A stretch of DNA of 5,994 bases from Mariprofundaceae bacterium (GCA_030950825.1 JAUZQT010000180.1:1-5994), one strand, 5' to 3'; shown: positions 1 through 4,963, counted from the first letter of the stretch. Notes: a model not told the origin generated them from the letters alone. Translations and numbers: made by a program.

Positions 1-391
1 GTTTGGCTCTCTGCTTGGTGCTAGTTGGACTGACTTAACAGCATTAGCAGCGTTGGGGGCGCTGGCAGTAGTTCTGCTTCGTTTTGCTGGTGAAGATAGC
101 TATCTACAGCGCGTGATGTTTTATCTGGCACTGGCACTGGCGGTGGTACCTGCTATTCATGCAGTAGGCATTGTGCTGGTGTTCGGCATGTTGCTATTGC
201 CTGCACTGGCGGCATGGCAAGGTGAACGAAATGGCCCGGTATGGCAGGCATTGCTGGTCGCCATAGCTGGCGCAGTTCTTGGTGTGTTCGTAGCTGAATA
301 TCTTGACCTGCCACCTTCATCAAGCGTAGTGCTGGCTCTGTTTGTCTGTGGGTTGCCCATGTTTGTATGGAATATCAGAAAATATTCTTAA
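1..391 (+). CDS. Metal ABC transporter permease, ABC-3 (ZnuB/MntB-like) family, C-terminal part
   Basis: The reading frame is open from base 2 to the TAA at 389-391, so the gene starts outside the window and only the last 129 residues are seen. The product is very hydrophobic and has about three to four membrane segments. The stretch running MFYLALALAVVPAIHAVGIV and on through LLLPALAAW matches the conserved late region of ABC-3 family permeases, where a helix is followed by a VGxxLV...LLxxPAxxA motif. That family forms the membrane channel of importers for Zn2+, Mn2+ or Fe2+ together with an ATPase (ZnuC type) and a periplasmic binding protein (ZnuA type). None of those partners is in the window, so the metal cannot be assigned. 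The C-terminus ends in a short basic tail (NIRKYS). TTG at 53 is an internal codon, not a credible start. The gene converges on dnaB. Family assignment is fairly secure; the substrate is unknown. Confidence 0.8.
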   Translation, partial: FGSLLGASWTDLTALAALGALAVVLLRFAGEDSYLQRVMFYLALALAVVPAIHAVGIVLVFGMLLLPALAAWQGERNGPVWQALLVAIAGAVLGVFVAEYLDLPPSSSVVLALFVCGLPMFVWNIRKYS

Positions 392-439
392 AAGTTAAGG
401 AACTATTCAGCTCACTATTGATCTTATCCAGTATATTTA

Positions 440-462
440 TTTACTTCGACAAGCTCAGTAAA
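440..462. terminator. Hairpin between convergent genes, possible bidirectional terminator
   Basis: TTTACT (440-445) and AGTAAA (457-462) form a perfect 6-bp stem around an 11-nt loop, and GA/TC inside the loop can add two pairs. The stem is AT-rich and is not followed by a clear U-run on either strand, so it is a weak terminator by canonical rules. Its place between two genes that end facing each other (metal permease and dnaB) is where a shared terminator would be expected. The rest of the 392-508 gap shows no gene; it also holds a short AACCT/AGGTT inverted repeat just after the dnaB stop. Confidence 0.35.
444..458. repeat. Dispersed-repeat-like 15-mer CTTCGACAAGCTCAG
   Basis: The sequence CTTCGACAAGCTCAG resembles the core of a short intergenic repeat (complement CTGAGCTTGTCGAAG) that I recall as very abundant in many environmental bacterial genomes. 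Only one copy is visible here, inside the hairpin between the two convergent genes. That it is repeated elsewhere in this genome is inference from memory, not something the window shows. Confidence 0.4.
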
Positions 463-508
463 CAGGGTGCTAAATAGTTACAAGTTAAACCTAGGAGGTT
501 GTCCGAGG

Positions 509-1888
509 TTAAAAAGATTCACCCTTTGCTATATCTTCAAAGCGGGTGTATTTACTTAAGAAAGCCAAACGCACTGTGCCCGTTGCACCATTGCGCTGCT
601 TGGCAATAATAATCTCGGCCAAGCCCTCATTTTCAGGCTTTTTATTGTACACTTCATCACGATAGATAAACATAATAATGTCAGCATCTTGCTCAATCGC
701 GCCAGATTCGCGCAAATCAGACATCATCGGGCGCTTATCAGCCCGTGATTCAAGCGAGCGATTCAGCTGTGATAATACAATCACAGGCACATCCAATTCT
801 TTTGCCAAGGCCTTTAAAGAGCGTGTCATTTCAGATATTTCTTGATCACGGCGATCAGCCCCAGCTCTTCCAGACATCAATTGTAAATAGTCAATCAGCA
901 CCAAATCCAAACGTTTGGCTTCGCGTTTTAAACGCCTACATTTTGCACGCAGCTCCAATACTGAAATTGATGGCGTGTCATCAATAAATATTTCAGCTTC
1001 TGCCAAAGATCCACTGGCTGTCGCCAAGCGTCGCCAGTCATCCGCAGAAAAACGACCCGTACGCAAATTCCCCATATCAACGCGCGCTTCCACAGCCAAC
1101 ATACGCATGGCAATTTGTTCTGCACCCATTTCCAGAGAAAAAATAGCGGCAACACGTGGTTCATCCGAGCGAATTGCGGCATTTTGTGCCAAGTTCATTG
1201 AAAAGGCTGTTTTCCCCATGGAAGGACGCCCAGCCACAACGATTAAATCGCCTCGCTGCATACCCGAAGTTAATTCATCAAGGTCTTTAAAGCCTGTCGC
1301 AACGCCCGTAACGGCCTGCTGATTGGCATAACGATTTTGCAATTCATTATAAGCATCAGCCATCAGGCTGCCTATTTTGCTAAAGGTTGGGCGTGATTGA
1401 TTAAAAGCTTCCGCCACATTCAGCATGCGCGTTTCAGCACGATCCAAATGATCAACTACTGCACAGGCTGTATCCTCATAAACATCCTGAGAAACACCAC
1501 TGCAAACCGAAAGTAATTGCCGCAAAACGGCACGCTCGCGTACAATCTGAGCATAATGGCGAACATTGGATGCCGTGGGTACTGAAGTAACCAAACGACC
1601 AAGGTAGGCTTCACCACCACAGGCATCCAAATCGTTATTGAGCACCATTTGATCCTTGACCGTGAGTGCATCAATGGGCTGATGGTGCGCCACCAAATGC
1701 TCAATACAGGAAAAAATTTTGCGATTGGCATCAATGTAAAAATGATCCGATAAAAGAATGCCCTCAAGTCGTTCATAGGACTCGGCATCCAACATGATGC
1801 CACCCAATACAGCACACTCAGCATCGGATGAGTGCGGCGGGATTCTCTCCCGCAAGCCGGGTTCGCTATGTTGTGTGCTATATTCCAT
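509..1888 (-). CDS. dnaB: Replicative DNA helicase DnaB
   Basis: This 459-residue protein is the hexameric helicase that unwinds DNA at the replication fork, close in length to E. coli DnaB (471). The N-terminal domain spans about residues 15-120 and starts with the typical RIPPHSSDAECAVLGG. A linker follows, then the RecA-like ATPase domain from about 195. Visible motifs are Walker A GRPSMGKT (220-227), FSLEM with the likely catalytic Glu253, Walker B LVLIDYLQLM (329-338, Asp333), LSQLNRSLE with sensor Gln374, and KQRNG (430-434) with the likely arginine finger Arg432. No intein interrupts the P-loop. ATG at 1888 is the only sensible start: an in-frame TAA lies one codon upstream, and the conserved N-terminus begins soon after. 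No clear Shine-Dalgarno is present, which is odd for an essential gene. It is the last gene of the minus-strand block, 166 bp after rplI, so it may have its own expression control. Identity is essentially certain. Confidence 0.97.
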   Translation of the reverse strand: MEYSTQHSEPGLRERIPPHSSDAECAVLGGIMLDAESYERLEGILLSDHFYIDANRKIFSCIEHLVAHHQPIDALTVKDQMVLNNDLDACGGEAYLGRLVTSVPTASNVRHYAQIVRERAVLRQLLSVCSGVSQDVYEDTACAVVDHLDRAETRMLNVAEAFNQSRPTFSKIGSLMADAYNELQNRYANQQAVTGVATGFKDLDELTSGMQRGDLIVVAGRPSMGKTAFSMNLAQNAAIRSDEPRVAAIFSLEMGAEQIAMRMLAVEARVDMGNLRTGRFSADDWRRLATASGSLAEAEIFIDDTPSISVLELRAKCRRLKREAKRLDLVLIDYLQLMSGRAGADRRDQEISEMTRSLKALAKELDVPVIVLSQLNRSLESRADKRPMMSDLRESGAIEQDADIIMFIYRDEVYNKKPENEGLAEIIIAKQRNGATGTVRLAFLSKYTRFEDIAKGESF

Positions 1889-1950
1889 GACTTAAACTTG
1901 CAACGCCATTGTAGGCGAAGAGCATGTGGGAAATGCACTCTCCAGCACGT

Positions 1951-2020
1951 CATATACGCAAGGCTGATTTAAGGTTATAAAAAAATATCTCAGCACTTTT
2001 AAAAAGCCCATGCGTATATG
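1951..2020. repeat. Perfect 10-bp inverted repeat in the rplI-dnaB gap (possible leader hairpin)
   Basis: CATATACGCA (1951-1960) is the exact reverse complement of TGCGTATATG (2011-2020), with 50 bp between the arms. Just inside the arms, GGCT (1962-1965) can pair with AGCC, and AT-rich sequence beyond can add further pairs, so the transcript ahead of dnaB could fold into a stem of about 14 bp or more. The arms enclose a T7 run on the minus strand, but no U-run follows the outer stem, so it does not look like a simple terminator. It could be a regulatory hairpin or mRNA-processing site for dnaB, or a protein-binding inverted repeat. Nothing else recognisable lies in 1889-2054; I found no promoter I would defend. 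Confidence 0.5.
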
Positions 2021-2054
2021 TAATTCATACATCTTACAAAAATATAGAACAGGT

Positions 2055-2504
2055 TTACAGGCTTTCAGCCTCAACCTTAATACTCATATCAGCGGTTATA
2101 TCTGGATGCAAACGAACACGAAATACATGATCGCCCACTGACTTAATATGTTCATCCAATAAGATATAACGACGCGCAACGTCATAACCAGCATCATTGA
2201 GAAGGCCAGCCAATTCAGTGGTGCTTACTGAACCATACAGATGTTTACCATCTGATGTCGCACGGATAACAGAAATATCAAGTTCTGTCAGTTTAGCGGC
2301 AGTCGCTTTCGCCTTGCTCAAATCATCCAGATGCTTGGCTTCAAGCACCACACGACGACGTTCAAATACTTTACGATTGCCATCATTGGCAACAATAGCC
2401 TTTTCTTGTGGCAACAAGAAGTTGCGGCCATAACCTGGCTTTACACTTACTTCATCACCAACATTTCCTAGGCCATCAACGCGTTCCAATAGAATCAACT
2501 GCAT
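2055..2504 (-). CDS. rplI: 50S ribosomal protein L9 (bL9)
   Basis: The 149-residue product has the same length as E. coli L9. The N-terminal 23S rRNA-binding domain (about 1-50) shows the family signature GNVGDEVSVKPGYGRNFL (13-30). A long connecting helix (about 42-75) and a C-terminal domain to residue 149 follow. L9 binds near the base of the L1 stalk and reaches across the ribosome surface; it helps fidelity and is often non-essential. One signature position differs: LLPQEKA has Glu34 where most relatives I know have Gly. The start is fixed by the conserved MQLILLERV and by a strong GGAGG (2511-2515) six bases before the ATG. That ribosome site lies inside the last codons of the upstream membrane-protein gene, whose TAG is two bases away, which suggests translational coupling. 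dnaB follows after 166 bp. Confidence 0.97.
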   Translation of the reverse strand: MQLILLERVDGLGNVGDEVSVKPGYGRNFLLPQEKAIVANDGNRKVFERRRVVLEAKHLDDLSKAKATAAKLTELDISVIRATSDGKHLYGSVSTTELAGLLNDAGYDVARRYILLDEHIKSVGDHVFRVRLHPDITADMSIKVEAESL

Positions 2505-2506
2505 TA

Positions 2507-3511
2507 CTATCCTCCGAGTGTCGGGTTCTCGTTCCGACGATAATCAAACCAAATATCCAACAGACCCAAAATAATGAAGGGAATCACTATCATGAACCAA
2601 ATAAACAACAATACATACATCATCGTGATAACAATTTGTAACTCACGTGACTTCAACCACATATGCGCTACCGCAATACCCTGCACCGATAACACGCCTG
2701 CCAGCATCAATGCCAAGCTGGCAGCCAAATACTGTAAAGACCCTGCATCAATATTTGCCAATATTAAGCTTAACATCAATGCATAACCTATAGGCTTAGC
2801 AAAACGCAGTTGCAACACGCTTTCAGAAGCGCCTGTATAAAACCCATAACGCAACGCTATTTTTCGAGCCAGCACTATGTTTGACCACCAAACAAGCCAC
2901 AGACTAAAGGCCATCAGACCAGGCAACGTCCAACTAAGAAGTTGCTGCGTCTGCGCCAGTGTTTTGGGATCTAACTGATCCGCCCCACTTTGTGCTGTGC
3001 TACTTTGCATCACTTCAAACATGGGTGCCAACAGCTGGCTCACAAAGTCTTGTAAACTCAAATCTTGAGATTGCGCACCCAACAATAAAGAAACTACAAC
3101 CGCAACAAGTATAGCGAAAAGCAATTGCGTTGCACTACGGCTCACACCACCAATACGCATCAAATTGTTGGCAGCCAAGGCTGGAAGAACGCAGTAAAAC
3201 AAAGCAACCATAATACCCAGCAACATATCAAAACCACTGAATACTGTTACGCCCAGTGCAACCAAACCGCTGATTTGCAAGGTATAGCGCATACCGCCAC
3301 CCATAAAAATAAGCGCAAACAGGGCGGGTGTCAGCATATGCAGTATCACTGCAGCAAACCCAAACAATAAAGCCAGAAATGGTATTGAAGAAAAAAGTAT
3401 GGGCAACCACACCATCGCGCTCAACATAATCAAAGCCAAGGCTGTGCAGGCTAAGTGTTTTGTTAACAAAAAACGCGCAATAGGCGACAAAGCACGCGGC
3501 TCATTCATCAT
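2507..3511 (-). CDS. DUF2232 (YybS-like) integral membrane protein
   Basis: This 334-residue protein is strongly hydrophobic, with about eight likely membrane segments (roughly 21-42, 44-66, 80-92, 95-115, 128-146, 192-214, 240-283 and 292-318). A polar loop at about 147-190 is rich in Gln, Ser and Asp. The short basic start (MMNEPRALSPIARFLLTKHL) and the end PFIILGLLDIWFDYRR resemble the DUF2232/YybS family, whose members sit between rpsR and rplI in Pseudomonas and relatives. No biochemical function is established that I can name. It is encoded 47 bp after rpsR and ends 2 bp before rplI, so it is clearly co-transcribed with ribosomal genes. ATG at 3511 is preceded by AGGGTG at a fitting distance; the next codon is also ATG, so the start could be one codon later. 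Assignment rests on topology, C-terminal resemblance and position. Confidence 0.75.
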   Translation of the reverse strand: MMNEPRALSPIARFLLTKHLACTALALIMLSAMVWLPILFSSIPFLALLFGFAAVILHMLTPALFALIFMGGGMRYTLQISGLVALGVTVFSGFDMLLGIMVALFYCVLPALAANNLMRIGGVSRSATQLLFAILVAVVVSLLLGAQSQDLSLQDFVSQLLAPMFEVMQSSTAQSGADQLDPKTLAQTQQLLSWTLPGLMAFSLWLVWWSNIVLARKIALRYGFYTGASESVLQLRFAKPIGYALMLSLILANIDAGSLQYLAASLALMLAGVLSVQGIAVAHMWLKSRELQIVITMMYVLLFIWFMIVIPFIILGLLDIWFDYRRNENPTLGG

Positions 3512-3558
3512 AGTATCACCCTAACTGGATATTGAAGTTACGTGCTAAACAGATCAAC

Positions 3559-3999
3559 TTAGTCGTGATGCAATGGCGTGAACGACAACAATGCCAATAC
3601 ACGTGCACGCTTGATTGCAGTAGTCAGGCCGCGTTGATGCTTTGCACATGTACCAGTCACACGCGAAGGCAAAATCTTATAACGCTCGGTAATGAACTGA
3701 CCCAACAACACAGGGTCTTTATGATCAATTGTCATGCTCTTATCAGCACAGAACTTACAAAACTTACGACGACGCTGGAAACGACCGCGCGGACCAGCTG
3801 CAGGTTTGCGTGCAGGGCGACGATCACCAGTCGCAGCAGGACGACGATCACCAGTCGCAGCAGGACGACGATCACCAGTCGCAGCAGGGCGACGATCAGC
3901 AGTCGCAGCAGGACGACGATCAGCAGTCGCCGCAGGGCGTGCATCCGTTGCTACTGGAGCCGCAGTTTTATTTTCTGTTTTTGTTCCTTCTTCACTCAT
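3559..3999 (-). CDS. rpsR: 30S ribosomal protein S18 (bS18) with repeat-containing N-terminal extension
   Basis: The C-terminal 75 residues (about 72-146) are a full S18, alignable with E. coli: RFQRRRKF, then ITERYKILPSRVTGT, then AIKRARVLALL. S18 sits on the 30S platform and pairs with S6. In front lies an unusual extension of about 70 residues. A short acidic/polar start (MSEEGTKTENK) is followed by five 8-residue repeats at 21-60, two RPAATADR and three RPAATGDR, then a basic Pro/Ala/Arg linker. The core carries Cys81 and Cys84 (CKFC) plus Cys118 and His121 (CAKH), a likely Zn-binding set as in 'C+' ribosomal proteins; E. coli S18 lacks it. ATG at 3999 is preferred because AGGAG (4008-4012) lies 8 bases upstream; ATG at 4005 would be only 2 bases from it, and ATG at 4041 would overlap the priB-like gene. 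The gene starts 19 bp after that gene's stop. Confidence 0.95.
   Translation of the reverse strand: MSEEGTKTENKTAAPVATDARPAATADRRPAATADRRPAATGDRRPAATGDRRPAATGDRRPARKPAAGPRGRFQRRRKFCKFCADKSMTIDHKDPVLLGQFITERYKILPSRVTGTCAKHQRGLTTAIKRARVLALLSFTPLHHD
3820..3939 (-). repeat. Five tandem 24-bp repeats inside rpsR
   Basis: Five units of 24 bp run head to tail in the coding frame and specify the 8-residue repeats of the S18 extension. On the + strand each unit contains CGACGATCACCAGTC or CGACGATCAGCAGTC; the recurring CAGTC falls at 3828, 3852, 3876, 3900 and 3924, exactly 24 bp apart. The main variation is one base that switches Gly to Ala (GGT/GCT). A diverged partial unit (ATDARPAA) flanks the array at the N-terminal side, to about 3952. 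The near-identity suggests recent expansion by slippage or unequal recombination. The period is a multiple of three, so copy-number change would not shift the frame. Confidence 0.95.
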
Positions 4000-4005
4000 C
4001 TTCAT

Positions 4006-4012
4006 CTCTCCT
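4006..4012 (-). promoter_or_regulatory. rpsR ribosome-binding site that decides its start
   Basis: On the minus strand AGGAGAG reads from 4012 to 4006. AGGAG is 8 bases before the ATG at 3999 and only 2 before the ATG at 4005, so the start at 3999 (MSEEGTK) is favoured. The site lies just after the stop of the priB-like gene (4019-4021). Confidence 0.7.
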
Positions 4013-4018
4013 GAGATT

Positions 4019-4351
4019 TCAAATTTCTGGGTGGCAACCATCTACCCATATTTCAACCTGCCCCCAACGCTGCTCGCCATCACGACTGTAATAACGACGG
4101 CGAAGTGTGCCTTCAATGGTTATGACTTGACCCTGACATTTAGCCAGCTTGTCTGCCATTTTTCCCACTGCACGCAACGGCATGGGTTGCTCATCCACCA
4201 TATTGGCACGCTGTGCGCCCAAATGAGGCCGATGAATCACCAGTGAAGCGACCACTGCCAGACTTCCATCGGGGGTCCATCGCTGGTGAATGTCATCCAC
4301 ACGGCCTTTCAACCGAACCAGATGATCGTATTCAGGCAGAAGCTTCCTCAC
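4019..4351 (-). CDS. priB: PriB-like primosomal replication protein N (OB-fold ssDNA-binding)
   Basis: This 110-residue protein lies between rpsF and rpsR, where priB sits in many gamma- and betaproteobacteria. It looks like one OB fold: LVRLKGRVDDI (strand 1, about 11-21), LAVVASLVIHRP (31-42), a middle segment with LRAVGKMADKLAKCQGQVITIEGTLRRRYY (59-88), and WGQVEIWVD (96-104) as the last strand. PriB binds single-stranded DNA and PriA during restart of stalled forks and helps reload DnaB, which is encoded in the same block. It is only distantly like E. coli PriB, so a generic SSB-family protein is the alternative. The GTG start at 4351 overlaps the rpsF end by 20 bp, implying translational coupling. 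The core fold begins only near residue 11, and in-frame TTG and GTG codons further in could be the real start; a GAGGAAG just after the GTG makes this uncertain. Confidence 0.7.
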   Translation of the reverse strand: MRKLLPEYDHLVRLKGRVDDIHQRWTPDGSLAVVASLVIHRPHLGAQRANMVDEQPMPLRAVGKMADKLAKCQGQVITIEGTLRRRYYSRDGEQRWGQVEIWVDGCHPEI

Positions 4352-4805
4352 TGCTTGCGGCAGCTTCAGTCTTTTCTTCTACATTTTTTGTTTCTTTCTG
4401 CGCTTCTTCTTTGCTTTCTTCTTTGCTTTCTTCCTTGCCTTCAGTCGCAGTCTCATCAGCAGATGCGGCTTCTTCAACAGGCACAGACTTACGACGCATC
4501 AATGGTGATGGCGCATCTGAAAGCTCAGTTAAACGGGTAGTTAAGAAACGCATGATGCGCTCTTCAAGGCGAATGGCATTTTCCAATGCTTCAATGGCTT
4601 TTGGTTCACCATCGGTGACCAGTAGCATATAATGCCCACGTTTGCGTTTGGCAATACTATATGCCAATGGGCGTGAACCCCAATATTCGCGTTTCACAAT
4701 GCGGCCAGAAGCCTTCTCAACACGTTCAACCAAAGCATTGGTCAATTCCTCAGTGTTTTCCTGTGATACGTCAGGATTCACGATAAAAATAGTTTCGTAA
4801 TACAT
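4332..4805 (-). CDS. rpsF: 30S ribosomal protein S6 (bS6) with acidic C-terminal tail
   Basis: The 157-residue product has a normal S6 core at about 1-97: MYYETIFIVNPDV at the start, GRIVKREYWGSRPLAYSI (34-51) and GHYMLLVT (57-64). S6 binds S18 and 16S rRNA on the 30S platform. The tail from 111 to 157 is low complexity and acidic, with 17 Asp/Glu against 6 Lys, and includes the repeat KEESKEESKEE (124-134). E. coli S6 is shorter, and RimK adds glutamates to its end after translation; here an acidic tail is encoded in the gene. ATG at 4805 is fixed by homology and by GAGAGGG just upstream (4810-4816). It is the first gene of the minus-strand block, read from the promoter at 4914-4942 through a structured leader, and its stop overlaps the priB-like gene by 20 bp. 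Confidence 0.96.
   Translation of the reverse strand: MYYETIFIVNPDVSQENTEELTNALVERVEKASGRIVKREYWGSRPLAYSIAKRKRGHYMLLVTDGEPKAIEALENAIRLEERIMRFLTTRLTELSDAPSPLMRRKSVPVEEAASADETATEGKEESKEESKEEAQKETKNVEEKTEAAASSEEASA
4398..4445 (-). repeat. 12-bp tandem repeat in the S6 tail, within a polypurine/polypyrimidine tract
   Basis: Two exact 12-bp units, TTTGCTTTCTTC at 4410-4421 and 4422-4433 on the + strand, are flanked by diverged units on both sides. They encode the EESK repeats of the S6 tail. The whole stretch from about 4370 to 4440 is almost pure pyrimidine on + and purine on the mRNA strand, so it is prone to slippage in steps that keep the frame. Confidence 0.8.
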
Positions 4806-4836
4806 GGCGCCCTCTCGGTGTACCTTTAAGTACGCC
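4806..4836 (-). promoter_or_regulatory. Probable S6:S18-binding leader motif of rpsF mRNA
   Basis: In the mRNA, GGCG (4836-4833) pairs with CGCC (4809-4806) directly before the start codon. Inside it, UACU (4832-4829) pairs with GGUA (4824-4821) around a UAAA loop. The 3' side keeps an 11-nt unpaired bulge, CACCGAGAGGG (4820-4810), which contains a CCG and the Shine-Dalgarno. This layout (outer stem, one-sided bulge with CCG, short apical hairpin, overlap with the ribosome site) fits the published S6:S18 autoregulatory motif in rpsF leaders, which mimics the S6:S18 site of 16S rRNA. Binding of the S6-S18 dimer would block translation of rpsF and coupled genes. The pairing is seen in the sequence; the match to the motif is from memory. 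Confidence 0.6.
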
Positions 4837-4882
4837 CCGGATATTTGCGCATCCAGAGCAAGGTATGTCTTTGTAGTTTGTA

Positions 4883-4908
4883 GCTCTTTGCAGTTATCAG
4901 CAAAGAGC
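4883..4908 (-). promoter_or_regulatory. 5'-end hairpin of the rpsF transcript
   Basis: GCTCTTTGC (4908-4900 on the minus strand) and GCAAAGAGC (4891-4883) form a perfect 9-bp stem with an 8-nt loop. The predicted transcription start is near 4907, so the hairpin would begin at or next to the 5' end of the mRNA. Such end hairpins commonly slow 5'-dependent decay. It is not followed by a U-run, so attenuation is unlikely. Confidence 0.6.
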
Positions 4909-4913
4909 GCGGC

Positions 4914-4942
4914 ACTATAAGCAGCGCATTACAACTTGTCAA
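4914..4942 (-). promoter_or_regulatory. Sigma70 promoter for the rpsF-priB-rpsR-rplI block
   Basis: On the minus strand, a perfect -35 box TTGACA (4942-4937) is followed by a 17-bp spacer and -10 box TATAGT (4919-4914; five of six consensus). A run of T lies just upstream of the -35 and may act as an UP-like element. The start should be near 4907, giving a leader of about 100 nt before rpsF. GC-rich bases right after the -10 (GCCGCGC) resemble a stringent-control discriminator, which would fit a ribosomal protein promoter; that last point is inference. Confidence 0.8.
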
Positions 4943-4963
4943 AAAAAACTAACACCGTATTCT
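4936..4963 (+). promoter_or_regulatory. Candidate purC promoter overlapping the rpsF -35 box
   Basis: TTGTCA (4936-4941; five of six to TTGACA) is followed by 16 bp and TATTCT (4958-4963; four of six to TATAAT). The start would be near 4970, leaving about 40 nt before purC. The -35 overlaps that of the divergent rpsF promoter on the other strand, so the two could compete for RNA polymerase. I see no PurR-type operator here. Confidence 0.4.

Noticed and set aside
915..1322. Open frames of 80-165 residues antisense or frame-shifted within dnaB (also 745-987, 928-1182 and 1456-1953)
   Set aside because: They overlap a full-length, motif-complete dnaB and have no family-like sequence or initiation signals.
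1971..1995. T7 run in the rplI-dnaB gap as an rplI terminator
   Set aside because: No GC-rich stem sits directly before the run on the minus strand; the inverted repeat surrounds it rather than preceding it.
1892..2074. A 60-residue minus-strand open frame between rplI and dnaB
   Set aside because: It would need a TTG start inside the rplI 3' end with no ribosome site, and the protein has no recognisable features; kept only as a possible very short leader peptide in the findings.
2408..3370. Short + strand open frames opposite rplI and the DUF2232 gene
   Set aside because: His/Asn/Gln-rich translations typical of the antisense of hydrophobic or ordinary coding sequence; no ribosome sites.
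3820..3939. Tandem repeats considered as a CRISPR array
   Set aside because: Units are contiguous 24-mers with no unique spacers, and they are in frame inside rpsR.
4000..4041. Longer S18 start at 4041 (MVATQKFEIS)
   Set aside because: It would overlap the end of the priB-like gene, and the strong AGGAG at 4008-4012 lies downstream of it and fits ATG 3999.
3729..4246. Long open frames on the + strand and a second minus frame across the rpsR repeat (Arg/Ser/Thr-, Gln/Asp- and Leu/Val-rich)
   Set aside because: A 24-bp repeat without stops keeps every frame open. These products are only periodic shadows of the S18 repeats, lack ribosome sites and have no family-like sequence outside the array.
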